Notes: generated from the letters alone by a model not told the origin. A stretch of 64,000 nt of DNA from Dastarcus helophoroides (GCA_028583605.1 CM053337.1:20888764-20952763); one strand, 5' to 3'. Shown: positions 34,391 through 46,300, numbered from the stretch's first letter. Numbers and translations are program-made.

Positions 34391-34836
34391 TCTCTGAAGA
34401 TGATAGTTTGGCAATCGAAACGTGTTAGAGCAACTTTTTTTGTATTTTTCAATCTTTCTTGGTTCCAGGGGACAAGATTTGTATATTTTTTTAAGATAAC
34501 CAAGAACATTTTGGTGAAACCGACTGGTCCTTGGTTGTCTTCTAAAATTGAAATACAAATCTTGTCCCCTGAAACCAAGAAGGATCAAAAAACACAACAG
34601 AGGTTGCTGTAATGCATTTTGACAGCCAATCCATCATCATGTATCTCTCTGAAGATGATAGCTTGGGTATCGAAACGCGTTAGAGCAATCTCTGTTGTGT
34701 TTTTTAATCTATCTATCACCTTCAGAGAGATACATCTCTCTGAAGATGATAGCTTGGCTATCGAAACGCGTTAGAGCAACCTTTATTGTGTTTTTTAATC
34801 TTTTTTGGTTTCAGGGGACAAGATTTGTATTTCAAT
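34391..34836. repeat. DPR cluster of four copies in alternating orientation
   Basis: A forward and a reverse copy (34391-34635) are followed by two forward copies (34641-34705 and 34731-34836), with a small GAGAGATACATCTCTC palindrome between the last two. Confidence 0.85.
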
Positions 34837-34985
34837 AAATATTTGAATTATTATGGAATTCAAGTCGTTTGTTAAAACTGTACTGCTTTTTAAAAATCAT
34901 GATTTAAGGGACAACCCATACATAGTTCCATGGATTAACAATTTTTTGAAGTAAAAATTTCTTGATGTTGAGTAATTTTGGATAG

Positions 34986-35105
34986 AAGGTGAACTTATGG
35001 TTTCGCGTGAGTATCACGCGTTACCAACATACTGTACTGATAATCTTAGAGCATGTTGGTAACCCAAATTAGAGTGATGGTGATCCGAAACCATTAGTTC
35101 ACCTT
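34986..35105. repeat. 120-bp hairpin, MITE-like or SINE body
   Basis: The ends AAGGTGAACTTATGGTTTCG (34986-35005) and the complement near 35086-35105 match at 19 of 20 bases. An inner pair, GTTACCAACAT and ATGTTGGTAAC, also matches. It adjoins a tRNA-like sequence on its right. Confidence 0.75.
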
Positions 35106-35149
35106 TATTAAAAATAGCTCAACGCGCCTAAGAAGCTTGAACTTCAAAA

Positions 35150-35228
35150 ATGCATGATTGGCAACGCGATCAATCAAGCGAGTCAAAGAGAGAAGCAGCC
35201 CTAACCAACTAAGCTATACCGTCTCTAA
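35150..35228 (-). mobile_element. tRNA-derived SINE head (partial)
   Basis: The reverse strand reads GAGACGGTATAGCTTAGTT then GGTTAGGGCTGC, a good tRNA D arm and A box. The expected B box downstream is degenerate. The following hairpin (34986-35105) could be the SINE body. Confidence 0.4.
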
Positions 35229-35322
35229 ATATTTCCAATATTCTGACTTGTTCACTAGTATAGATTTGACCTACACCACATAGACACTGTTAATTATTAG
35301 TTTTAAGTTTTCACTTCTGTCG

Positions 35323-35341
35323 GCAGTCTCGAAGACTGCCT
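35323..35341. repeat. Perfect 8-bp stem hairpin followed by T-run
   Basis: GGCAGTCT-CGA-AGACTGCC followed by TTATTTTTTTT. In a eukaryotic repeat landscape a bacterial-type terminator is not implied. Confidence 0.6.
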
Positions 35342-36889
35342 TATTTTTTTTATACAGGGAAAATAAAATAGTCAAAAATATAGGATATTTATTTTGAAAA
35401 AACTATGACGAGTACTCATGAAAAATATTAAATAGGAATCGATGGGTTTCACCAAACGATCTTTTTGTTTAAATTGGAAGTTTTCAAAATAGAATTACCA
35501 AGGGCAAAGATGACAAATTATTACACAGTTTAATTTATTTACTTACAACTAAAACAATTATGTCTGTTAATTGAAACTTTTCCCTCTAAGTAAACTTTGC
35601 CATCTCTGAATGAAAGAAAAGCAAAGAGCAAATGAAAAAGAGGTTCAATAAATATTTTCGGAGACTGATGAGAGAGTCAACCGCTACAAATAATAAAAAA
35701 CTTATAGAATCGGAATTCGCTCGAGCTTAATTTGAAGCTTTTTTGCCGAGATAAAGAGACGAAAGGTAAAGATCTGATATAAATTCCGGTCCAGATGGAG
35801 GATTTAAGATTAAGACCTTGCCTGACAGCGTCTGCTAATTGCAGCAATCTCGGCGCAAACCTAATCAAGAGAGCGAATAGCGCGAGAAGGAGAGAGAATC
35901 ACTGACCAGAGCTGTTAAAACTTCATCAATAATCGATAAAGTCGTTAAACGGAAACGGATAGCGGCTTTTTATGGGTTTATAGTTATGGCAGACATGTTC
36001 TTCTTTTGTCAGTTTCCTAAACAGGCGAACGTCATTAGGGCGATTTTTTGCTTAAACAAAATCCACGTTAAGGTGATGGGGAAACTTGCGAAATAGCAGC
36101 ACATAAACACAACAGAATTAACCCTTTATTAAATTAGGTATTCATAGACACCGGAAGGGTGAATGACGTCCACGTGGAGTGCCCTTTAGTTGAAGTCGAG
36201 GCCCAGTCGAAATCAAGATCTCGCCCGGCCATTTCTAAAACTTCGGTTGTAATTAATTCATTTGTTTCCTGAAATTTCGCGGCACACTGAATCAGATGCC
36301 ACGGTGAATACCTTCCGGGCGTAATTTAATTACCTCTGGGGCTCTAATGCCTCAGTGTTCACTTGTAATTGGACTAATAAGCCGCAATTATTTGCTAATA
36401 AGTAAAGCAATACTACCTGGTAATTAATCAGGGCGTCTTAGCTATTGGATGTCCCTGAAATCACCCCAATAGCTTATCGGGGGTAGAAGAAGGTTTTAAC
36501 GATTTTTTCCTATTTTTTAGATTGTGTACCGTAGAAGGAGAAAAGAGAACCCTTATATGGTGTCCATCCATCTATATGCCACAAAGAGATTTTCCTAGGT
36601 TTTCCTCAAAAATTATGTAATGTAGAAGTTTGAAATTTTCCACAGCGTTAGTTCTGACCCACGCAAATACTGCCAGTTAACAATTACAAAACGAAAATAT
36701 TTTATAATAAAACTAGCTGGTTGTAGAAATTCGACCAATTTCATCTATAAATTTACAGACTGTAAAAAACGAATTTGTTTTTAATTTTTAACATAATTAA
36801 TTGGTCTATATGCAAATTCTTGATTCTTACCTTGATGATACGAAGAAAGCAATGAGAGTATGAAAATTAAGACTTATCAACAATTTCAA
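35342..36889. other. Unique-looking spacer between two low-complexity arrays
   Basis: Base composition is more balanced than in either array. ORFs are below 65 codons and match nothing known. No RNA gene recognised. Confidence 0.45.
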
Positions 36890-39800
36890 CTTTTTCAGGT
36901 TTTCGATCTTTTTTATTTTCTTTTTCATTCAAAGTTTTGATCTGTTTTTCAAATTTTAACTTCCTTTTTGAACATTGTGAATTTTTGATAGTTTTTATTT
37001 GATAATTCCAAATTTTTTTATCTGGCAACTTGGATATTTTTTAAATTTTGCTTAATTTGAAAATGTTGGCTATAAATTTTTTTCGAAAAATTTGATAATT
37101 TTATTTAGACTTTTTCCCAAATTGTTGGTTTTTTTAAATTTCGATTACTTCCATTTATTTTGACTTTTTGAAACATTTGACTTTTTTTTAAAAAATTTCG
37201 ATTTTTTTTAATTTCTGCTGTTTTTGAAGATTCCTGCATATTTTGAAAATTTTGGTATCTTAAATTTCCACTTATTTCAAACTTCCCACTTTTTCAAAAC
37301 TTTTCACTTATTTCAAAATTTTGATTATCTGAAAATTTGGACTTTTGCAAAATTTTTATTTTTTTAGAAATTTGGCATTTTTGTAGCTCTCGACTTTTGA
37401 AAACTACGACTTTTTCAAAATTTCTACTGTTTTTAAAATTTTGACTCTTTTAAACATTCGATATGTTTTAAGTTTTGACTCTTTCTAACAAAATTATTTG
37501 AAAAATTTCGATTTTTTAACATTTTTCTACTTTTTTTGAAAATTTTAACTTTTATATCGTCCATATTTTTAAAGTTTGACTTTTTTTTAACAAAATAAAA
37601 CTTTTTTTTAATTTTGACCTTTTAGCTTTTTTTTAAATTTGGCTTTTTTGAAAATTGCGATTTTTTTAAATTTTCTTTTTTTTTAAATTTGACCTTTCTT
37701 AAAGCTCCACGTGTTTAAAAGTTGTGACTTTTCTAAATAATTCTGCCCCTTTTGAAAATGTCTGCTTATTTGAGTTTTTTTTTCAACGTGTCGACTTTTT
37801 AAAGATTTAAATTTTTCTCTCAAAATTTTTTCAAGTTAAAACTTCCTAGAAAATTTTTATTCTTTTTAAAAATGTTCATCTGTGAAAATATTACATTCTG
37901 TAACTGTTTTATGAATTTGGCTTTTTTGTTTTTGGCTTTCTCTCAAAATTTCGACTTATTTCAATATTTTGACCATCTAACAATTTTTTCATAAATTTTT
38001 ATTTTCTCAGAAGATTGGCATTTTTGAAACTCTCGACTTTTGAAAAGGTCGACCTTTTAAAAATTTCTACTGTTTTAAAAATTAAGACTTTTTTAAACAT
38101 TCCATATTTTATACTTTTTGACTTTTCTAACAAAATGAAATCTTTTTTTTTAAATTTCGACTTTTTAGAATTTTTTCAATGTTTGTAAAATTTTGAGTCT
38201 TTTAAGCAATTTGATATTTTTAAGTTTTGATATTTTCAACAAAATAAAACTTTTTTTAATGGAGACCTTTTCATATTTTTTAAAAATGTCGACTTTTTGA
38301 AATCTGCCATTTTTCAAAATTTTAATTTTTTTTAAAATTCGACTTTTTCAAATTTCCAGGTGTTTGAAAGATGTGACTTTTTTGAAATCTGTACTCTTTT
38401 TGAAAATGTCTGCTTATTTGAAATTTTCGTTTTTTTCAACATGTCGACTTTTTCAAGATTTGAATTTTTTCTCTGAATTTTCTCTTTTTTTAACTTAAAC
38501 CTTTTTAGAAAATTTCGATACTTTTTAAAAAGATTTACTTTTTGAAAATATTATATTCCGATTTTTTTTTAATTTGGCTTTTTTGTATTTGACTCTCTCA
38601 AAATTTTGACGTATTTCAATATTTTGACCATCTAACAATTTGAACTTTTTCAAAAATTTTTATTTTTACAGAAGCTTGGTATTTCTGTAATTCTTAACTT
38701 CTGAAAACGTCGACTTTTTGAAAATTTCTACTGTCTTAAAAATTTTGACTCTTTTACACATTCAATATTGTTAAGGTTTTGATTTTTTTAACAAAATGAA
38801 ATCTGTTTTTAAAAATTTCGATCTTTCAAAATTTTTCCAATTTTTGTAAAATTTTGAGTCTTTTAAACAATTTGATATTTTGTAGGTTTTGATTTTTTTA
38901 ACAAAATGAAAATTTTTTTAATTGAGTACTTTTGATTTTTTAAAAATGTTAACTTTTTGAAACCTGAAATTTTTCAAAATGTTCATTTTTTTTTAATTCG
39001 ACTTCTTTAAACTTCCAGGTGTTTGAAAAATGTGACTTTTTTGAAATATTGTACCCTTTTAGAAAATAACTGCTTATTTGAGGTTTTCGTTTTTTTCAAC
39101 AACGTTTTTTTTCCTAAAAATTTTGACTTATTTCAAAATTTTGACCATTTGGCAATTTAAACTTTTTCAAAATTTCTATTTTTTCAAAAATTTGTCATTT
39201 TTGTAACTCTCGACTTTTGAAAATGTAGACTTTTTGAACATTTCTACTGTTTTAAAATTTTTACTCTGAAACATTCAATATTTTTTAAGTTATGTTGATT
39301 CTTTAACAAAATAAAACCTTTTTTAAAAATTTCGGTTTTTTAACATATTTCTAGTTTTTTGAAATTTGTGACTCTTTTAAACATTCGATATTTTTAAAGT
39401 TTTTCAACAAAATGACACCTTTTTTTTGACCTTATGTCATTTTTTCAAAAATTTGACTTTTTTAAAAATTGCGATTTTTTAAAATTAAATTTTTTTTAAA
39501 GTTCCACGTGGTTGAAAGTTATGACTTTTCTGAAAAATTCTACTTCTTTTGAAAATGTCTGCTCATGTCGGCCTTTTCAAGATTTCAATTTTTTTCCAAA
39601 CTTTCACTTTTTTGAAGTTGAACTTTTTTTTGAAAATTACGATTCTTTTTGAAAATATCAACTTTTGAAAATATTACATTCCAAAATATTTTTCTATATT
39701 TGCCATTTTGTATTTTGCTTTTTTTTATTTTATTTTAAAATTTTCACTACTGACACATTGAACTTTTTTAAAATATTTATTTATTTGGCACTTTTGTAAT

Positions 39801-42800
39801 TCTCGACTTTTGAAAACGTCGAATTACTTAACATTTCCAGTGTTTTGAACATTTTGACTTTTTTAAATATTCGATATTTTGTAGGTTTTGATTCTTTTTA
39901 ACACAATGATAACTTTTTTCAAAATTTTGATCCTTTAACATTTTTCTACTTTTTGATAATTCTGACTCTTAAACATTTGATATTTTAAAGGTTTGAATTT
40001 TTAACAAAATGAAACCCATTTTCTAAATTTCGAACCTTGAAGACTTTTTGAAAATTGCAATTTTTCAAGATTTTATTTTTTTTATTCGACCTTTTTTAAA
40101 GCTCTACGTGTTTTCAAGTTGCAAAACTTTTTTTTATATATGGCCATTTTGTTTGGATTTTTTTTCAAAATTTTGACCCTCTGGCAATTTGAACTTTTTC
40201 AGAAATTTGGCATTTTTGTAATTCTTGACTTTTGAAAATATCAACTTTTGAAAACGTTGACTTTTTAATATTTCTACTATTTTTCAAATTTTTACTCTCT
40301 TAAACATTTGATATTTTTTAAGTTTTGACTCTTTTTAACAAAATAAAACCATTTAAAAAAATTGCAATACTTTAACATTTTTCCACATTGGATATTTACA
40401 AGGTTTGACTTTTTTACCAAAATGAAACTTTTTTAAGACTTCAACCTTTTAAGATTTTTCAAAAATTTGACTTTTTTGAAAATTGCTATTTTTCAAAATT
40501 TTCATAATCATTCGATATTTTTTAAGGTTTGACTTTTTTTTACCAAAATAAAACTTTTTTTAAGGTTCGATCTTTTAACATTCTTTTTAATTTGACATTT
40601 TTGAAGACTGCGATCTTTTAAAATTTTTATTTTTTTTTTAAATTCGATTTTTTTAAACCTCCACGTGTTTGAAAGTTATAACTTTTTGGAACAATTTTAT
40701 CTCTTTTTGAAAACGTCGACTTTTTGAACATTTCCACTATTTTGAAAATTTTGCCTCTTTTGAACATTCGACATTTTTTAGGTCTTAACTCTTTAAGAAT
40801 TAAAACCTTTTTTAAGAATTTCGACCTTTTAACCGTTTTCCAATTTGTGGAAAATTTTGAGTCTTTTAAACATTCAACATTTTCTAAGTTTTGACTTTTT
40901 TAACGAAATGAAACTTTTTTTTTAGTTGCGACCCTTTAACATTCTTTTCAATATTTGACTTTTTTGAAAACTGAGATTTTTCAAAATTTTAATTTTCTTT
41001 TAAATTTGACTTTTTAAGCCTCAACGTGTTTGAAAGTTATGACTTTTCTGAAAATATCTGCTTATTTGAAGCTTATCTTTTTTTTCAACATGTCACTTTT
41101 TTCAAGATTTCAATTTTCTCTCCAAATTTTTACTTTTTTCAAGTTCAACCTTTTATAAAAGTTCGATTTTTTGAAAATTTTCACTTTTGAAACTATTACA
41201 TTCTAAAACTTTTTTTATATTTGGCTTTTTCTCAAAATTTTGACATAATTTTGATCACCTCAAACTTTTATATTTTTCAAATCTTTGATTCTTGCAAATT
41301 TTTACTTTATTTTTAAATTTTGACTTGCACTGTAACTTTTTTTTAGCAAATTTACGTTATCTCGAAATTTTAATTTTCGAAAAATTATTCTTGAAAATTT
41401 TGACTTTATTGAAGATTTTTGCTTATATATTTTCTTTTGAAAATTTTTTGAAAATTTTATTGTTAGTTTTAAAAATTAAACTATAAATCTTGTCCCCTGA
41501 AACCAAGAAAAACTAAAAAACACAACAAAGGTTGTTCTAACGCCTTTCGATAGCCAAGCTATCATCTTCAGAGAGATTCTCAATGATACTCAAATGAGTA
41601 TCTCTCTGAAGATGATAGCTTGGCTATCGAAACGCGTTAGAGCCACCTTTGTTGTCTTTTTAAATCTTTCTTGGTTTCAGGGGACAAGATTTGTATTTTA
41701 AGTTTTTGAAGATAACCAGGGACCAGTCCGTTCCAACAAAAAAAATATGTTAATTTTATTCAAAATTTCGATTTAAAAAAAATTTCCATTTTGTTTCAGA
41801 ACTTCGTCTTTTTCCCAAAAAAATGTTTTCTTTGGTAAATTTCGAATGCTTTGCTCAAAATATCGAATCTCGATTTTCTTTTAAAACTTCGTCTTTTTCT
41901 CGAAATTTTGATTTTCTTTTGAAAATTTGGAATACTTTGTTCAAAATATCGAATGCTGATTTTCGTTTAAAATTTTGTCTTTTTTTTGAAATTTTTGTTT
42001 CTTTGAAAACTTCGAATGACTTATTCAAATATCAAATCTCGATTTTGTTTTAGAACTTCGTATTTTTCTCAAAATTTTGGTTTTCTTTTCTAAACTTTGA
42101 AAGCTTTGTTCAAAATATCAAATGTTGATTTGTTTATAAATTATTTTTCTTTTTTAAATTGGCCTTCTTAAAAAATTCTATTTTTTTTTGAAAATTTCGA
42201 TTTTATTAAAGATGATTCTTTATTTGAGACTTTTATTGGTCGAAAACATCATTTTTAATTTCATTTAACATTTTTAATTATTTATTGAAAATGCCTACTT
42301 TTTGAGCTTTTTCAGAACTTTTTTTTTAAATTTTGATTTTTGTTTGCAATTTTGTTTTTCTTCAATTTTTTTATTTTTCGAGAACCTCGCCTATTCTAAA
42401 ATTGTTGATTTTGTTCATTTAACATTTTTCATTATTTATAAAAGATGCCTACTTTTTGAGCTTTTTCAGAATTTTTTGTTAAAAATTTTGACTTTTATTT
42501 GCAATTTCGTTTTTTCCTTCATTTTTTTTTATTATTTGAGCATCTCGCCCATTCTAAAATTTTTGATTTTGTTACAAAATCTCGACTATAAAACATTTTT
42601 TTGACAACTTTTATATTTTTGACATTTTCGAAAATTTTTTAAAAAATCCTACTTTTTTAAAAAGTTCTATCTAACGAACTTTTTCAAAACATCTACTTTG
42701 TAAATATTTCGACTTTTTTAGAATTTTGGATCTTAAAATTTTGAACTTTTTCAGGATTTCTTTTTCTTGAAATTTTAAAGTTTTTGTACTCTTGGTCCTT

Positions 42801-43300
42801 TCCCTGAAGTTTTGATTTTTTTTGTTTAAATTAAGGCCGTATTTGAAATTTTTAATTTAGCATTTTGTATTTTATTTTTGATTTTTAATACTTTTTGTTG
42901 TATTTATTGTTAATAGAGCATATTGGTTAAGAAAATTGACTTTGATTGATTCGATCTTTTTTATAAATTTCACTTTTTTTTTGAAAATTTCAACTAATAT
43001 TTCGTTATTTTTACCCTTTCTTGTAGTTTTGACTTTTTTTGGAAGTTACTTAAGCCTTATTTTTGAAATTTCGACTTTTACTCTAAATTTCGACTCTTTT
43101 AAAATATTCGTTTTTTTTTAAATACTGAATTTTTTTAAAAAAATTTTGGGTTGTTTTTTAAAAATGTTGGATTTTTTTAAAAACTGGAAACTTTTTAAAA
43201 AGCCGTTTTCTTTTAAAAAAAACCGACCATTTTTAAGGTTGCACCTTTTTTGATTTCTAATCTTATCCAAAAATTTGATTTATACTCGAAGCTTTCGAAT
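36890..43300. repeat. Pyrimidine-rich low-complexity macro-array
   Basis: The forward strand is filled with words such as TTCGACTTTTTGAAAATTT, the opposite strand bias to 25190-34390. A landmark CTCCACGTGTTTGAAAGTT (variants) recurs at about 37704, 38355, 39013, 39502, 40102, 40659 and 41020, so units of about 360-665 bp have been amplified. From about 41760 onward the text changes to CTTCGTCTTTTTCTC-type words. No coding signal. Confidence 0.8.
41485..41740. repeat. DPR inverted pair (reverse then forward), best-preserved core
   Basis: A reverse copy (41485-41577) and a forward copy (41598-41740) meet head to head. The forward core is intact: CTGAAGA at 41606-41612, stem GATAGC 41614-41619 with GCTATC 41623-41628, GAAA 41629-41632 and AGAG 41639-41642. 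The tail runs CTTGGTTTCAGGGGACAAG ... GGACCAGTCCGTTCC. Confidence 0.9.
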
Positions 43301-43620
43301 TTTTACCTCGTGGGGCTCAAATCGTTTTTGGAAACCTAATTTTTGTCTTCTAAAGAAAATTTTAAATTATAATTTTGATTTATCTTTTCAGCTCCTTAGG
43401 GTTTAAATTTTTAAAATTGACCATGCGTTTAGAAATTTGTTTCATATATTTTTATATAAAGTATTGGGTTGTGCAGCGTATATTTCATTTAGTTGCATCC
43501 GAACTTCGATGCCCCTTTTGCCCCCTTAACTGTCTAATTTTTTAAGCCGAGGAGAATGCACTGTGTCTTCTTTACAACATATTTAAAGTTAAAGAATATT
43601 TTTTAAAGTTTTTTTAATAC
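43301..43620. other. No recognised feature
   Basis: AT-rich flank of the solo LTR, without clear repeat words. Confidence 0.4.
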
Positions 43621-43790
43621 TGTTACGTGCGTTATCAGTTCGAATTGATACACGTAATAGATTATAACCACTTTATTACTGAACTCAACTTGGATCACCA
43701 CAATTGACAATTAACTCACTTATTATTGACTTCTACTAACTCACTAATTGCACTGACTTCTAACTGACTGACTCGAGGGAAAGCTGACCG

Positions 43791-43799
43791 CCTTTTATA
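43791..43799 (-). promoter_or_regulatory. LTR TATA box
   Basis: Reverse strand TATAAAAGG, followed about 20-30 bp on by CTTTCCCTCGAGTCAGTCAG, which holds TCAGT initiator-like words. Confidence 0.65.
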
Positions 43800-43847
43800 T
43801 TTTTGGCCCCCCGGTTCCTAGAACTTTTCGGCAGATAAGGCTTATCG

Positions 43848-43865
43848 TTCCCGAAATTTCTGGAA
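43848..43865. promoter_or_regulatory. Four-unit heat-shock element in the LTR
   Basis: TTC-cc-GAA-at-TTC-tg-GAA: four alternating pentamer cores at exact 5-bp spacing, the canonical binding site for heat-shock factor. It lies about 50 bp upstream of the TATA box in the LTR's own (reverse) orientation. Confidence 0.75.
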
Positions 43866-43999
43866 CGCTTATCTGCTATTTGTTTCGTTATCGCGGCCGC
43901 TTTCCCCTTATCAGATCCTTCAAGAAACTTTTTTTATTTACTAAATTATACAATTCTATTCTAAATTATACTCCACCTATTTACATTGCGTTACAATAC

Positions 44000-44720
44000 C
44001 AACTGTAATACCAGTTTTTACGTTTACCTCTTAGAGGTTGAATTGTTAAAATCGGTCAAAAACGTGTTTAATTATTTTTGTCACAGGTTACCTGAACAAA
44101 ATTTTAGGTTATTACTTCTGCTACTACCAATTGTCAAATTCCATTTCACCCCTTCTTACCCCCTTAGGGGTTGAATTGTAAAATCAGCCAAATACGTGTC
44201 TAGTTATATTTTTTTCCATAGAACGTTTTCACAAAATTTTAGATTATAGAACGCGGTATTAACTTTGTTTTGTGCTAATTCCGAAAAACCAGTTTGCTAC
44301 CTTTTTACCCCCTAAGAATAAGAATTTCAAAAAAATCCCTCCTTATTCTTCATCTTTATCGTGAAAAGAACAAAGTTTTTAAATTTCGAATTTCAGTAAT
44401 TTCATTACTGAGTTGATGATTAGGTTTTTCAGTCCATCAGAAATTAGAATATTAGTATAGATGGGAGGGGGGGAGGGTTAATTTGATTACCAAACATTCA
44501 AGTTTTAGTTAATATATCGTGTGAGGTATCATTTAAAAGAGCTACCTCTAAGGATCCTGAAATTTTTTAAATAATTTGTGGTTCAATGGTCAACGGTGTT
44601 TAAGAAATGACATTTCCCTTCTGGTCTCGTAGGTTTCCAAAAACAAAATTTAGATTTTAATAGGGTTAATAAATATTGAGTCATAAATTATCGAAAAACT
44701 GCAGGTTTTTTCTATATCGT
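44000..44720. other. No recognised feature
   Basis: Contains repeated weak words around ACCCCTTAGAGGTTGAATTG near 44027 and 44161, and a G-run at 44465. No gene. Confidence 0.4.
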
Positions 44721-44723
44721 AAT

Positions 44724-44811
44724 AGTTGTCAAAATAAAATATTTTATGGAAAAATACTTGTTTTGGAATGCGAGCACCTATTTTCTCATATAATATTTTA
44801 TTTTGACAACT
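44724..44811. repeat. Perfect 20-bp inverted repeat, 48-nt loop
   Basis: AGTTGTCAAAATAAAATATT at 44724-44743 is exactly complementary to 44792-44811. A third, partial copy (TTTTATTTTAACAACT) follows at about 44821. Confidence 0.85.
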
Positions 44812-44900
44812 TTCGCAATGTTTTATTTTAACAACTATGTACCATATGGTATAAGTTCCTAAAAAAAACTTTATTTAGTCGAAGGAAAGAATGCAGATCA

Positions 44901-45175
44901 CATTTTTCTTTTACATTATTTTATTTAGATGAAGATTTTCAGGGGTAGCCCAGTTGTATTAAATTGGATGTAATTCAGTTGTGGTTGGAGTCGAACATTT
45001 TAGCACAATTTGAAACAATCTCATAAACTGTGCTAGTCATTTTTCTTTTACATTATTTTATTTAGATGAATATTTTCGGAGGTAGCACAGGTTTATTAAA
45101 TTGGATGTAATTCAGTTGTGGTTGGAATCGAACATTTTAGCACAATTTGAAACAATCTCATAAACTGTGCTAGTC
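44901..45175. repeat. 137-bp tandem duplication
   Basis: Two nearly identical copies, 44901-45037 and 45038-45174, each running from CATTTTTCTTTTACATTA to AAACTGTGCTAGT. Confidence 0.92.
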
Positions 45176-45321
45176 ATTGACTCATTGATAATGAATGCTT
45201 TTTACCTGAAACCTTATCTACATAGTCACCAATTCTATAAATATTGCGATTGGTTGTAGAAATGAGTGTGTATTTTAAAATGGACAATTTCTTAATTTTG
45301 CAATGATAACATAAGAAAGCC

Positions 45322-45455
45322 TTGGTGGAACGGACTAGTCCTTGAAAAAATTGAAATACAGAACGTGTTCTTGAAACCTAGAAAGATTAAAAAAACACAA
45401 CCAACGTTGCTCTAACGCGTTTTGACAGCCAAGCTGCCATCTTCAGGGAGATACT
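45322..45455 (-). repeat. DPR dispersed repeat, full copy
   Basis: Reverse-strand copy. Its core stem reads GGCAGC/GCTGTC instead of GATAGC/GCTATC, so pairing is kept through compensating changes plus one G-U. Confidence 0.85.
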
Positions 45456-46104
45456 AAAGCCTGGATAAAATTTTATATTCATACCTAAGTAACAATGATT
45501 TAATTTGTTGATTATTCACTGCAGTAATTGGTACGGAACCCTAATTGTACGAGCCCGATGGCTGACTTCTTTTTAATGAAATTCAATTTCACCAAACGCA
45601 ACGGTGACAGTTTTGGGAGCAAAGGGAATAATTATGAACTTTGAGGTTGCAATAAGACGTCTAGCAATTATTTAAAATATTACCGTTGCTTCTTCAACTA
45701 TTCAAATTACTCATTCACCCCTTTTGATCCATACTGTATTAATTGAATTTGCAAAGAGCTAAATTTACCCCTCGAAGGCACACAGAGCTTGCAAGTCCTC
45801 CTGAATTCACGAAACATTCTAAACATTTAACCAGATCATCCTCTGATGTGGACACCGGGGTAATTTCAGGAATTATTAAGCTAGCTTTAGGTGAATTCAG
45901 GTGGAATGACTAAAAAACGACTTGAAATCGATTTAACGTGGCTGTGGCTACATAAGGTGTGTTATATCAAGTCGAAGCTTAATTCAAGCTAAGCAAAATG
46001 TGGTATTTTTTGGAGATATAGTGTAAATGCACTTTCAAATCAAACCTTTATACTGGCCAAGGAAAAGGAAAATTGAATGTTGAAACATACGAAACACTGA
46101 CATA
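45456..46104. other. No recognised feature
   Basis: Mixed-composition sequence with no long ORF or repeat. Confidence 0.4.
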
Positions 46105-46300
46105 CAAATCTTGTAACCTGAAACCAAGAAAGTTTAAGAAACCCAACATAGAGATAGTGTATCTCTCTGAAGATGATTGCTTGGCTCTTGAAACACGTTG
46201 GAGCAACCTTTGTTGTGTTTTTTAATCTTTCGTTATTTCAGGGGACAAGATTTGTATTTCAGTTTTTGAAGATAACCAAGGACCAGATCGTTTTACCAAA
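46105..46300 (+). repeat. DPR forward copy preceded by truncated reverse copy
   Basis: A short reverse piece (46105-46152) is followed by a full forward copy (46159-46300) whose core has decayed (GATTGC, GGCTCTTGAAACACG). It lies about 130 bp before a GIY-YIG remnant on the same strand. Confidence 0.8.

Larger units (their letters stand above)
43617..43999 (-). mobile_element. Solo LTR, gypsy-like (43621-43995), 375 bp
   Basis: The forward strand begins TGTTACGTGCG (43621) and ends GCGTTACA (43995), flanked by ATAC on both sides (43617-43620, 43996-43999). In reverse orientation it has an upstream heat-shock-element palindrome, TATAAAAGG (complement of 43791-43799), TCAGT initiator-like words downstream, and AATAAA (complement of 43672-43677). 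This order, TG...CA ends and a 4-bp duplication fit a solo LTR of the gypsy type. It shares promoter words with 24778-25054. No gag or pol adjoins it. Confidence 0.85.

Noticed and set aside
35323..35355. Hairpin followed by T-run resembling a Rho-independent terminator
   Set aside because: The window is eukaryotic in character with no bacterial operon nearby; the hairpin is short and isolated.
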